Source: Roseiconus nitratireducens
Lineage (GTDB): Bacteria > Planctomycetota > Planctomycetia > Pirellulales > Pirellulaceae
Assembly: GCF_008629675.1 (NCBI RefSeq)
Contig: NZ_VWOX01000003.1
Span: 620,001-684,000 of the forward strand
Direction of reading: 5' to 3'
Length of the DNA: 64,000 nt
Shown: positions 18,748 to 27,152 of the stretch, one piece after another
How positions within the stretch are numbered: the stretch's first letter is position 1
Layout: each line of letters begins with the position of its first letter
Notes under the pieces: model-generated
Databases searched by the model: none
Told to the model about the DNA's origin: nothing
Seen by the model: only the letters and a program-made list of their open reading frames with translations
Program-made: the position numbers and the translations under genes

Positions 18748-19266
18748 TCCGTCCGATCCCGGCAGGAGTAAGGGGACCGGGTTTCCCCGTGCGGAGCTTC
18801 GTACCGGTACGACCGGCACACTCGTCACGCTTGTCGGCTCCCGGATCAATCGACGACGTCAAAGCGTTCTCCGGCGAAGGGCCGCAACCTAGGTTTTCTC
18901 AGCAAGACCTTGCAACGTTTGCTGCCGCCCGCCCCTTGGCGGGCGTCCGACGTGCCCCTTCGCGCCGTCCCTGACGTCCGTTGCGAATCGATTGTCCTTC
19001 GTGCCCGCCAAGGAAACCTGGCCGATGCCTGCTGTGCAACCGAGCCTCTGTCACCCCGCCGAGTTCGCACCGCTTCTGTCCGGTCAATCGATCGGAGAGT
19101 CGAACCAGCGCGGCGGGATGCACGACCGAAATCGCGTGCCGGCACTCCAGCGACGTTCGTCATCGCGGTCGCTGCATCACTTGCGGGGGCGTCCCCGTTG
19201 ACCGAGCGTCCTTTTCCATCGAAACCACAACCGGACACAAACGCCTCGACGCCCGAGTCGCTTCAC
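18748..19266. other. Region before the HD-GYP gene, start uncertain
   Basis: The HD-GYP frame stays open to an ATG at 18910, but the predicted peptide there is Arg/Ser/Pro-rich and unlike the rest, so this stretch is more likely untranslated leader. No clear promoter or hairpin found. Confidence 0.4.
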
Positions 19267-20826
19267 GTGAATCCACCGCGCGATCCCGTTGCGGACCTGT
19301 TGGCCCAAGGTATCGGCTACCCCGTCACGCAGTTCGCGGGGGCAAGTGGGTCCGACGATGCGCTGGTCCAACTTGCGTTGGTCGATCCGGATCAAGTCCA
19401 TACCGAAGCGTCCTCCACCGGTGATGATTTGGTGCGCCAAGCAACCCGCCTGCCCTCCGGAATGGTCGCCGTTTGGTGTGCGCCACTCGAACAGGCCAAC
19501 CGGGTAGCACGGCACGCTCAATCCATCCTGGATCTGGAAGCGTCGCGACAGGAAGGCCGTGGGCTGCTACGCGAGGTGGAATCCCTGACCGTCCAGGTCA
19601 TGCAGGATTTCGAAGAACTTGCATTGATCCGGGCGCTCTCATCCAACCTGGAATTGCCGCAGAACGCCGAGGACACGCAAGACTTTGTGCTGGAATCCTT
19701 GCTGCCGTTGGCGGCGGGCGTGGGTGCCGTCTCCATCGCCATCCTGTTGCGCGATGAACGCTCCGGAAACCTGATGCAACCGCTATGGACCGGACCGGCG
19801 GTCATCAGCGACACGTCGGTACGACAGCTGGTCGACCGTTACACCCACGAAGCCCAGTCCGTACCCGTGGTGCGAAATGACTGCTTCGGGGATCAACCTT
19901 GTGGGCGGGAAGGGTTGAATGAATTGGTTCTCGTACCCTGCTCAAGTGAAGGCCGCGTTCACGGCTACATCCTGGCCTGCAACCGAATCAAAGAGGATCT
20001 CGGCGACGATCCCTGGGGTCAGCCAGGATTCACGACGATGCACGCTTCGTTGATGGAAACGGCAGCCAATCAACTTGCGTCCCATCTGCAAACCAGTCGT
20101 TTGTTGCGGCAGAAGGAAGAACTGTTCACGGATGTCATCCGAGCCTTGGTCAACGCGATCGAAGCCCGCGATCCGTATACCTGTGGCCACAGCGAACGTG
20201 TCGCGTGTTTCGCGCGCCTGCTCGCATCCCACCTCGGATTCACCAGCTCCGAATGTGAGCGGTTGTACTTAACCGGCCTGCTGCACGATGTCGGCAAAAT
20301 CGCGATTCCCGATGTCGTGTTGCGAAAGCCGACCAAGCTAAACGACCAGGAACGCGCCATCATCGAAACGCATACCGATTATGGATGGCGAATCCTGCAT
20401 GAACTCGATGCGTTGCAACACGTCCTACCCGGCGTCCTGTACCACCACGAACATTGGGACGGCCGCGGCTATCCCGACAAGTTGGCCGGAGAGAACATCC
20501 CGATCGATGGTCGGATTCTGGCCGTGTGCGACGCCTTCGACGCGATGACCAGCGACCGCCCGTATCGCAGCGGCATGTCCGTGACGCGCTGCCTACAGAT
20601 CATGCAGGAGGGCGCCGGAACAATCTGGGACCCCGCGTTGATCGATCTGTTCCTGGAACACCTTGAAGAGATCCTTGAGATTCGGTCCAGCCATCGTCCA
20701 CGTCGACATCCTGATCGTCCCGCACCGGTCAACGGCCAACCCACCGTTCCCCTGGCGCCGGTTGCGATGCCGTCGATCAGCACGTCGGACGTGCCGACGC
20801 TGCCCGGATCAGGAATGGTCATCTGA
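19267..20826 (+). CDS. GAF / HD-GYP cyclic-di-GMP phosphodiesterase-like protein
   Basis: 519 residues if the GTG at 19267 is used. Other candidates are TTG 19198 and ATG 18910, which would add about 120 doubtful residues. After an N-terminal sensor region there is a GAF-like domain (about 140-275; LESLLPLAAGVGAVSIAILL, GYILACNRIKEDLG). The HD-GYP domain then runs from about 295 with every catalytic motif intact: HSERVACFARLLA, GLLHDVGKIAIPD (HD), HHEHWDGRGYPDKL (GYP) and DAFDAMTSDRPYR. It should hydrolyse cyclic-di-GMP in the cytoplasm in response to a signal bound by the GAF domain. The last 60 residues are Pro/Ser-rich and unstructured. There is no receiver domain in the part I can read. 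Confidence 0.88.
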   Translation: MNPPRDPVADLLAQGIGYPVTQFAGASGSDDALVQLALVDPDQVHTEASSTGDDLVRQATRLPSGMVAVWCAPLEQANRVARHAQSILDLEASRQEGRGLLREVESLTVQVMQDFEELALIRALSSNLELPQNAEDTQDFVLESLLPLAAGVGAVSIAILLRDERSGNLMQPLWTGPAVISDTSVRQLVDRYTHEAQSVPVVRNDCFGDQPCGREGLNELVLVPCSSEGRVHGYILACNRIKEDLGDDPWGQPGFTTMHASLMETAANQLASHLQTSRLLRQKEELFTDVIRALVNAIEARDPYTCGHSERVACFARLLASHLGFTSSECERLYLTGLLHDVGKIAIPDVVLRKPTKLNDQERAIIETHTDYGWRILHELDALQHVLPGVLYHHEHWDGRGYPDKLAGENIPIDGRILAVCDAFDAMTSDRPYRSGMSVTRCLQIMQEGAGTIWDPALIDLFLEHLEEILEIRSSHRPRRHPDRPAPVNGQPTVPLAPVAMPSISTSDVPTLPGSGMVI

Positions 20827-20862
20827 ACCGAGCGTCGCGACACGCCGTTCGCTGCACCGCAG

Positions 20863-21666
20863 CTAAGCGGCGGATTGCCGCTGTTCCAATGCCAGACTTC
20901 GCAGTCGTCCCAGCAGCGGGGAAAAGTCCCCCGGCTTCGCGATCACCTGGTGCACACCCGCGTTCAGTGCCTGTGCCCGTTGCTCCGGCGTCACGCCGCC
21001 GACGATCCAGACATGCTCCGCGTCGCCGTGCCCGCTTCCGCGCAAGCGATCCTCCCAGCCACCTCGGCTGGTCGCTGAATCATCCCACCAGACCTGCTGC
21101 ACGTTGCGAACGGTTCGAATCTGCTCCGGGCGGCAGGACATCGCGGGAACGGTACCACTACCCGCGATCGCCAACAGAGCCGAAGCGTTAGCGCGCCTTG
21201 ACGCGACAATCAACACGCCGCGGGCGGCGCGTCGCATTCGAGGGATCAATCCGCAACGCACCAGCAGACTCGGCAAAAACGTTTCCCATTCATGCCAGTA
21301 GATGCCGGGCGTGCCCAACACTTCGCTGGGATGCGGACGTTGGCCGGCACACAGCGGACCCATCAGCAACGCCGTTTCGGCGCGTGGGTATTTGTGCCGG
21401 AGTTGTGTGAAGGGGCGCCGGAGTCGCGCTGAATCGTGTTCCAGGCACAGCACGATCGAATTGACGCCGGCAGCGGGGCGTCGGGCGGCGGCATCCAAAT
21501 CGGTTCGGTAGGCGAGCTGCGCTGCGTGCGAATCACAGAAGTCGTAGGCCGGCCGAAAACGATTCCCTTTTCGAGGCCCGATCCAAAGCAACGTCCCCAA
21601 CCCACCGGGCGTGTTGGATCGATCGGACCCGGCGCGAGGTTTCACGGGAGGCATGATTCGGTTCAT
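20863..21666 (-). CDS. Protein of unknown function with a receiver-like C-terminus
   Basis: 267 residues from the ATG at 21666. The first half has a Rossmann-like pattern (GVNSIVLCLEHDSARLRR, AETALLMGPLCAGQRP). The C-terminal half reads RGVLIVASRRANASALLAIA, VWIVGGVTPEQRAQALNAGV and HQVIAKPGDFSPLLGRLRSL, which resembles a response-regulator receiver domain with the Lys-Pro of the last motif but without an evident phosphoacceptor Asp. It may therefore be a degenerate receiver. It follows the HTH-EIIA gene by 156 nt in the same direction and converges on the HD-GYP gene. The family call is tentative. Confidence 0.7.
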   Translation of the reverse strand: MNRIMPPVKPRAGSDRSNTPGGLGTLLWIGPRKGNRFRPAYDFCDSHAAQLAYRTDLDAAARRPAAGVNSIVLCLEHDSARLRRPFTQLRHKYPRAETALLMGPLCAGQRPHPSEVLGTPGIYWHEWETFLPSLLVRCGLIPRMRRAARGVLIVASRRANASALLAIAGSGTVPAMSCRPEQIRTVRNVQQVWWDDSATSRGGWEDRLRGSGHGDAEHVWIVGGVTPEQRAQALNAGVHQVIAKPGDFSPLLGRLRSLALEQRQSAA

Positions 21667-21822
21667 GTCGCCTGCTCCATCCTTGGCAATCGGGCCTCGA
21701 CGCCGCCGCCAAAAGCGTCGCTGACATCCGGCCCGGAGGACATCGGTACATCGGTGTGGGATCGCATCCGCGCAATCGGTTCCGCAGGATTGACGGATGG
21801 ACTCATCCACCTGAGAAACAAA

Positions 21823-22524
21823 TCACGCGGTCAGCAGAACGTCGGCATCATGGAGACAGTTCCAAGCTTCCTTGGCCGTTTTGCACTCGCGCAAGTCGGT
21901 CAGGAACGAATCGATCGCGATCAATCGGCTGATGTGGGCCAGAGTACGGAGGTGAGCTGAATCGTCGTAAGAGCAGATCAGAAAAAAAACATCGGTCATG
22001 TGACCTGCATCGGAAAACGGGATGGGGGCCGGGCTGACCGCCAATCCGACCACCGTGTCGGCCAGAATCGATGTCTGTGGGCGGCGCGGGTGCATCAAGG
22101 CGACGCCGCAATCGAGCGCCGTCGGGTGCATCTGCTCACGACTACTCACCGCCTCGGCCATCGCCCCGGCGTCCCACAGCAGACCCGAACGGGCGACGAT
22201 CTCGCTCATTGCGCGAATCACCGACCCACGAGTGCGTGCGCGAAGCGGAACCTCGATGGTGTCGACCGTGCACAACTCGTGCAGCGCCCGATCCTGCGTC
22301 GGTCCGGTGACCCGATCGACCACCTTCTGGACGCGAGCCAGCTCGGCACTATCGTCCGACGCGCCGATCCGTTCCTCCAACCAGTGGTGAATCTCAGCTT
22401 CATTGAACCGCCATTCCCCGGCAACTTTGCGACCTGGCAACCGCCCACGCGACGCCATCTTCTCAACCTGAGAGGGCGTGATGTGCAGGTACTGGGCGAT
22501 TTGGGCGAGATCAAGTTCTTCCAT
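21823..22524 (-). CDS. HTH-EIIA(Ntr/Fru) fusion protein
   Basis: 233 residues from the ATG at 22524. Residues 1-52 form an excisionase/MerR-type winged helix (LDLAQIAQYLHITPSQVEKM, GEWRFNEAEIHHWLEER). Residues about 87-233 are a PTS EIIA domain of the PtsN/FruA type, with the phosphoacceptor His at 145 (DCGVALMHPRRP) and IPFSDAGHMTDVFFLICSYD after it. In the Ntr-type PTS this domain is phosphorylated by NPr and works as a regulator and not as a transporter. Fusion to a DNA-binding domain suggests a phosphorylation-controlled regulator. No EI, HPr or membrane EIIBC genes are nearby. Confidence 0.9.
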   Translation of the reverse strand: MEELDLAQIAQYLHITPSQVEKMASRGRLPGRKVAGEWRFNEAEIHHWLEERIGASDDSAELARVQKVVDRVTGPTQDRALHELCTVDTIEVPLRARTRGSVIRAMSEIVARSGLLWDAGAMAEAVSSREQMHPTALDCGVALMHPRRPQTSILADTVVGLAVSPAPIPFSDAGHMTDVFFLICSYDDSAHLRTLAHISRLIAIDSFLTDLRECKTAKEAWNCLHDADVLLTA

Positions 22525-23055
22525 GGTCAGACAGATCGGGGGGATTCACTGGAAATCCGGTCGAGGAAGGGGGGCCAGCCGGCTGCTTCAACCGCGCGAA
22601 TCGGTGGCAGGGTGACTGAGAATATTCGGACTGGGTGCAATTGCCGGACCGGAATCACGAGGCGGCGGCCATTTTCCGTCGCGGAGTTCCCGACGGCAAG
22701 CCGGATGAAACCGCATTGAGCGGAGCGGGGCCGGATCTTCGAGCACCAGCGACGTTTGCCCGAGCACCCGTTTCGGCCACGAAGATGGCGAGTTTGGCCG
22801 ATCGAACACAACCCGGTGTGAGTTCCCAAATTGGGAATTCTTTGCAATTTCACTCAAGTTTGACCGTCCCGCGTCCGCGGTCGCTCTTGACCGAGATCCG
22901 CACGGATCGTTATTGCCACAACAAGACGAGAGACCATCTTTGCCTTTTTGCTTGGCGGCAAACGCTTGATCCCTGATACCGCGAACGTTCATCGATTCTT
23001 TCACGCGCTCGCCGCAGTCCTGGTGACGGCCAGGGGCGCGCGTCCGCGTTGCCGC
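22525..23055. other. Intergenic region with a 15-bp palindrome
   Basis: 531 nt between the divergent HTH-EIIA gene and the outer-membrane protein gene. It holds a perfect palindrome TTCCCAAATTGGGAA at 22823-22837, which could be an operator or promoter element. No gene is evident. Confidence 0.5.
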
Positions 23056-24516
23056 ATGCAGGCTCTCGCTTGTCCGGTGTGTCTGATGATGATCGGGCTC
23101 ATGGTCGGCGGCGTGGTGCTGCCCGGGCAGCATTCCCTGGCTCAGACCGCCGGCAGCTCGCTTGACGTCCCGCAAACCCGCTTAGCACCGATCGGCTCTC
23201 CCGCCACACCGCCGGCAATGCCCCCAACGACAGGCGGATCCAACTTCGCGCTGCCACCATCGGTATCGGGACCTCCAAGCGGATCCCTGTTCGACCCCTA
23301 CGCCGCCGCGCCGGCATCCGGTTACGTTCCCCCGATCTCGTCCGCTGGCGGCGGCACGGTTTATGGCGGGTACGGTTACGGCGCTGCTCCCGTGACCGGA
23401 TTCAGTGGTCCCGTGACTCCCGCGCCTCAGGGCGGATTCCTGGCGCCCTCCCCCAGCGTTTCACCGTACAGTTCCGGCGGCTTCTCAACGCCGCCGGCCA
23501 CCCCGCCGCCGCTGTTTAGCAATGGAGGTTCGTTCCTGGGCGCGACCTCGACAACGCTGCCGCCGGTCGGCTTTTCCAGCCCCAGCACCTACGGCGCACC
23601 GGCCGGTTACGGATCTCCGACGTCGCCCTATCCCAGCGCGGCACCATCGACTTTGTATCCCGGCGGTTTTTTTGGACCGACGGGCACCTTCGCTCCTCCG
23701 CCGGTTGATCCCTACGGACTGATACAAAAAGGGCGATTCCGCCACACCTTCATCAATGATGACGATTCGGCTGACGCGTTGGAGATCAACGACACGGATA
23801 TTGCGTTGGCGTTCATGTGCCAACAGTTTCTGTGGTCCACCCAACCGCTGTTCATCGCACCATCGTTTTCGCTGCATCAATGGGACGGACCACAGTCGTC
23901 CACCGGCGCCGACCTGCCCGCCAATGCGTACAGCGCATTCCTGGATTTTGGATGGCAATCGGACCCCAACCGGATCTTCGGAGCCGAACTCGGGCTCAGC
24001 CTGGGTGTCTTCTCAGAGTTCGATGTGCTCAACAGCGACAGCCTGAGGATCCGCGGCAAGGGGCTGGGCACCTTCCGCCTAACGCCCGCATCGACGTTGA
24101 AACTGGGCGTCTACTATTACGACCGTGTGGATACCAAACTGCTTCCCGCCGGCGGCTTGCTGTGGCGACCGAGCCCGCTGACCCGGGCGGACCTGTTCTT
24201 CCCCCAACCAAAGTTTTCGCGATTTGTTTCCACCATCGGCGTCAATGACATCTGGTGGTATGTCTCCGGCGATTACGGCGGAGGCTCCTGGACGATCGAA
24301 CGCGACGGTGGCGGAGACGACCAAGTGGACATCAACGACATTCGCGTCGCACTGGGCTTGGAATGGGGCCCGACGACGCGGATGAGGCTGGGGCAGCGAA
24401 GTGCTTTTTTCGAACTCGGTTACGTCTTCAACCGAGAACTCGTCTACCGCTACAACCCGCAGGACAACCTGAGCCTGGACGACACCTGGATGGTGCGTCT
24501 GGGGATCGGTTACTGA
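23056..24516 (+). CDS. Outer-membrane beta-barrel protein with Pro/Gly/Ser-rich leader region
   Basis: 486 residues from the ATG at 23056; a TTG further up at 22948 is in frame but would bury the signal. The signal peptide is about MQALACPVCLMMIGLMVGGV...SLAQT. Residues about 35-225 are low-complexity and rich in Pro, Gly, Ser, Ala and Tyr. From about 235 the sequence turns into amphipathic beta strands (HTFINDDDSADALEINDTDI, FLDFGWQSDPNRIFGAELGL, LKLGVYYYDRVDT) and ends MVRLGIGY with a C-terminal aromatic residue, the usual outer-membrane barrel signature. It resembles the DUF6268 barrels found in planctomycetes. Transport or structural role unknown. Confidence 0.82.
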   Translation: MQALACPVCLMMIGLMVGGVVLPGQHSLAQTAGSSLDVPQTRLAPIGSPATPPAMPPTTGGSNFALPPSVSGPPSGSLFDPYAAAPASGYVPPISSAGGGTVYGGYGYGAAPVTGFSGPVTPAPQGGFLAPSPSVSPYSSGGFSTPPATPPPLFSNGGSFLGATSTTLPPVGFSSPSTYGAPAGYGSPTSPYPSAAPSTLYPGGFFGPTGTFAPPPVDPYGLIQKGRFRHTFINDDDSADALEINDTDIALAFMCQQFLWSTQPLFIAPSFSLHQWDGPQSSTGADLPANAYSAFLDFGWQSDPNRIFGAELGLSLGVFSEFDVLNSDSLRIRGKGLGTFRLTPASTLKLGVYYYDRVDTKLLPAGGLLWRPSPLTRADLFFPQPKFSRFVSTIGVNDIWWYVSGDYGGGSWTIERDGGGDDQVDINDIRVALGLEWGPTTRMRLGQRSAFFELGYVFNRELVYRYNPQDNLSLDDTWMVRLGIGY

Positions 24517-24569
24517 GTGCGCGGATAACGCGACGCCCCCGCGAACAGGAACGGAATAGAGAAAGGCTC

Positions 24570-26150
24570 TCAGCCCTTCACGTCGTCCGTCGTCCAAGCG
24601 CCATCGATCTGGCGAGGCGTTTCCCCCGTGGGATTCTTGTCGGCCAACAACTTTGGCAAGCGAGCCGGTCGGACATTGTCATAGCTGGTCAATTTGCCAA
24701 ACCGCAGCAAACAAGCGGGAACCCCGACCGCGGTGAAACCGGGATGGCCCGTCGCCGGATAGGGACCGCCGTGGTTCATGGCGGCACTGACCGCCACGCC
24801 GGTTGGCATCTTGTCATTCAACACACGTCCAACCTTCGGGATCAGCTCGAACGCCACCTGTTCGTAGGCGTCATCGTCACTGCCACCGGGGTCCGAATAA
24901 ACGCAGCCGGTCAAATTGCCTTCCAACGTTTTGATGACTTCGCGCAACTCCGCCAGGTCGTCGGCAACGACCAACAACGAGGCATTCCCGAACGCTTCGG
25001 TTTGGAATCCTTCCGGATCGCTGATGAACTGTTTGCCGGTGGCTTTCAACAGCGTATTGGCCATCGCGCAGCGGTCCGCTTCTACTTCGCCGCCACCGGC
25101 CAACAGCTCGGCGCCCAAGTCACACAGGGTTTTCACGCTTTGATTCAAACTGCTGGCCACCGCCGGCGACAACAAGGTTCCCGCCGGGGAGGACTGGAAT
25201 CGGTCTTGAACGGCCTTGATGAAGTCGTCGGTCGCTTGCCCTTTGATCGCGATCACAACGCCGGGATTGGTGCAAAACTGGCCGGTGCCCATGAGAGCGC
25301 TGGTCATGAATTCGTCCACGATCTCGGCCCCCCGGCTCTTCAGCGCCCCTGGCAAGATCACCACCGGGTTGACGCTGGAAAGTTCCAAGTAGATCGGTTT
25401 GCCGGCGGCGTCCGCGGCGGCCTTCAATTTCAGCCCCGCCGAACGGCTGCCCGTGTAGCCGGTGGCTCCGACGCGCGGGTCGGAGACCAGACGTTCGCCA
25501 TCGGCATGTCCGGTTCGATAGATCAATTGAACGATCGCATCGGGGACCCCCGTTTCCTGGGCAGCTTGCAAGGCTAGTTGCGCAAATCGCCGCGTCGTTT
25601 CGGGGACGGTGCTGTTGGCCTTGCCGATGACCGGATTGCCGGCGGCGATCGCAGCCGCAAAATCACCGCCCGAGACGGAACCAAACGCGAACGGGAAGTT
25701 GTTCGGTCCGAACACACAGACGGGGCCCAGGGGTTCATAGCACGACCGGATGCCGGCGGCCGTATCAATCGTCGCCAATGCCCAATCGCCCCGACGACAC
25801 GATTGCGCCGACAGCCGAATCTGATTGCTGGTTCGCGGCAGTTCCACGTCGGCCAGACGCGGTGACTTTGCCAATCCCGACTCACTGGCAGCTGCTTCGA
25901 CCAAGGAGTCGCTGGCGGCATCGATTTTGTCCGCGTAGCTTTCCAAGAATTCGGCGATCACCGCCGCCGGCAGCGTGCGCATCTCACGAGCCGCGGCAAA
26001 GGCCGCGTCCAGGGCGGCATCGCAATCGGCCCAGGAACTGATCGGAAACTCCGTGGGCAGCTTTTCGTTGGTGTTCGGATTGGTGGCCTGAAACGTGCCG
26101 GTCGCATCGGAGGAGCGCCATGCGCCGTTGATCAATACTTTTGCAGTCAT
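24570..26150 (-). CDS. 2-oxoglutarate semialdehyde dehydrogenase (ALDH family)
   Basis: 526 residues from the ATG at 26150. The fold is an aldehyde dehydrogenase: NAD(P)-site stretch VFGPNNFPFAFGSVSGGDF, general-base Glu at 256 (YLELSSVNP) and catalytic Cys at 293 (GTGQFCTNPG), all intact. ELSSVNP/GQFCTNPG and the length fit the 2,5-dioxopentanoate (ketoglutarate semialdehyde) subgroup, which makes 2-oxoglutarate in oxidative pentose and aldarate breakdown. It lies 94 nt downstream of a 2-keto-3-deoxy-pentonate dehydratase in the same orientation, whose product is this enzyme's substrate. That neighbour makes the substrate assignment much firmer than sequence alone. Confidence 0.9.
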   Translation of the reverse strand: MTAKVLINGAWRSSDATGTFQATNPNTNEKLPTEFPISSWADCDAALDAAFAAAREMRTLPAAVIAEFLESYADKIDAASDSLVEAAASESGLAKSPRLADVELPRTSNQIRLSAQSCRRGDWALATIDTAAGIRSCYEPLGPVCVFGPNNFPFAFGSVSGGDFAAAIAAGNPVIGKANSTVPETTRRFAQLALQAAQETGVPDAIVQLIYRTGHADGERLVSDPRVGATGYTGSRSAGLKLKAAADAAGKPIYLELSSVNPVVILPGALKSRGAEIVDEFMTSALMGTGQFCTNPGVVIAIKGQATDDFIKAVQDRFQSSPAGTLLSPAVASSLNQSVKTLCDLGAELLAGGGEVEADRCAMANTLLKATGKQFISDPEGFQTEAFGNASLLVVADDLAELREVIKTLEGNLTGCVYSDPGGSDDDAYEQVAFELIPKVGRVLNDKMPTGVAVSAAMNHGGPYPATGHPGFTAVGVPACLLRFGKLTSYDNVRPARLPKLLADKNPTGETPRQIDGAWTTDDVKG

Positions 26151-26244
26151 CGGTATGAGTCGGTCAGTTGGGGAGAAGCGGTGAACGTGAATGGACGCGA
26201 TCCGCAGCACGGACGCAGTCTGGACGTCAGAGATTGCCCGGTGG

Positions 26245-27105
26245 CTAAGCGGACGTCTGGACGATGGGATTGCTCAACGTGCCGATCCCTTCGATCGAGA
26301 TGTGGACCGTGTCGCCGGGCAGCAAGGTGAAATCGCTGGTGGGCACGATGCCGGTGCCGGTCATCAAGAACGCACCGGCGGGAAACGAGTTGTCCCGAGA
26401 GAGCCAGCCGACAAGGTCGGTGAACGACCGCGCCATCTGGTCGCCACAGGTTTCCTGTTGGAAGACCACGTCGCCGTCACGTTCGATTTTCAAATCGACC
26501 ACCAGCGATTCCGTCGGCGGCAACGGATCGAAAAGCGCAATCCAAGGTCCCAGGCCTGCGCACTGGTCATAACACTTGGCCTGCGGCAGGTACAACGGAT
26601 TCTCGCCTTCGATGTCTCGCGAACTCATGTCGTTGCCGACGGTCAGACCGACAATTCGCATCTTGGGACACAACACCAGCGTGATCTCGGGTTCGGGCAC
26701 GTTCCATTTGGCATCGGAGCGGATCCGCAAAGGCTGTCCGTGGCCGGCGACACGGTGCGGTGTGGCCTTGAAAAACAACTCCGGACGCGCTGCCTGGTAG
26801 ACGCGGTCGTAGCACGATGCTGCCGCCTCCGACTCCTCCATTCGAGCGGTTTGGCTGCGTTTGTAGGTCACCCCCGCCGCCCAGACCTCCTGCTGATCGA
26901 TCGGCGGCAACCAGCGAACCGAATCGTCCAAAGCGATGGGCGCGTCGGTGGACAACGAACCGGCGGCGGCGGCCGGATCCTCCGCGGCGATCAAATCGGC
27001 CAACGTTTCCAAGCCGTTGCCAAGCACCAGAGGGATAATTTCGGTCTGATTGACCAAGCCGATCCGAACCTTGTCGGAAGCGTCTACGAATTTTGCTAAT
27101 TTCAT
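26245..27105 (-). CDS. 2-keto-3-deoxy-D-arabinonate-type dehydratase (FAH family)
   Basis: 286 residues from the ATG at 27105. The fumarylacetoacetate-hydrolase fold is recognisable by [47 protein letters not shown] (metal Glu residues), [20 protein letters not shown] (metal Asp) and [18 protein letters not shown]. The pattern RPELFFKAT...[12 protein letters not shown] is that of archaeal and bacterial KdaD enzymes, which dehydrate 2-keto-3-deoxy-pentonate to 2-oxoglutarate semialdehyde. It is the first gene of a two-gene leftward unit with the semialdehyde dehydrogenase. Only 47 nt separate it from the divergent lipoprotein gene, so their promoters must overlap. Confidence 0.9.
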   Translation of the reverse strand: MKLAKFVDASDKVRIGLVNQTEIIPLVLGNGLETLADLIAAEDPAAAAGSLSTDAPIALDDSVRWLPPIDQQEVWAAGVTYKRSQTARMEESEAAASCYDRVYQAARPELFFKATPHRVAGHGQPLRIRSDAKWNVPEPEITLVLCPKMRIVGLTVGNDMSSRDIEGENPLYLPQAKCYDQCAGLGPWIALFDPLPPTESLVVDLKIERDGDVVFQQETCGDQMARSFTDLVGWLSRDNSFPAGAFLMTGTGIVPTSDFTLLPGDTVHISIEGIGTLSNPIVQTSA

Positions 27106-27152
27106 GGAATGGCTAGTCCGTCGATCCTTTTCGAATATCTCTGTGGTACCGA

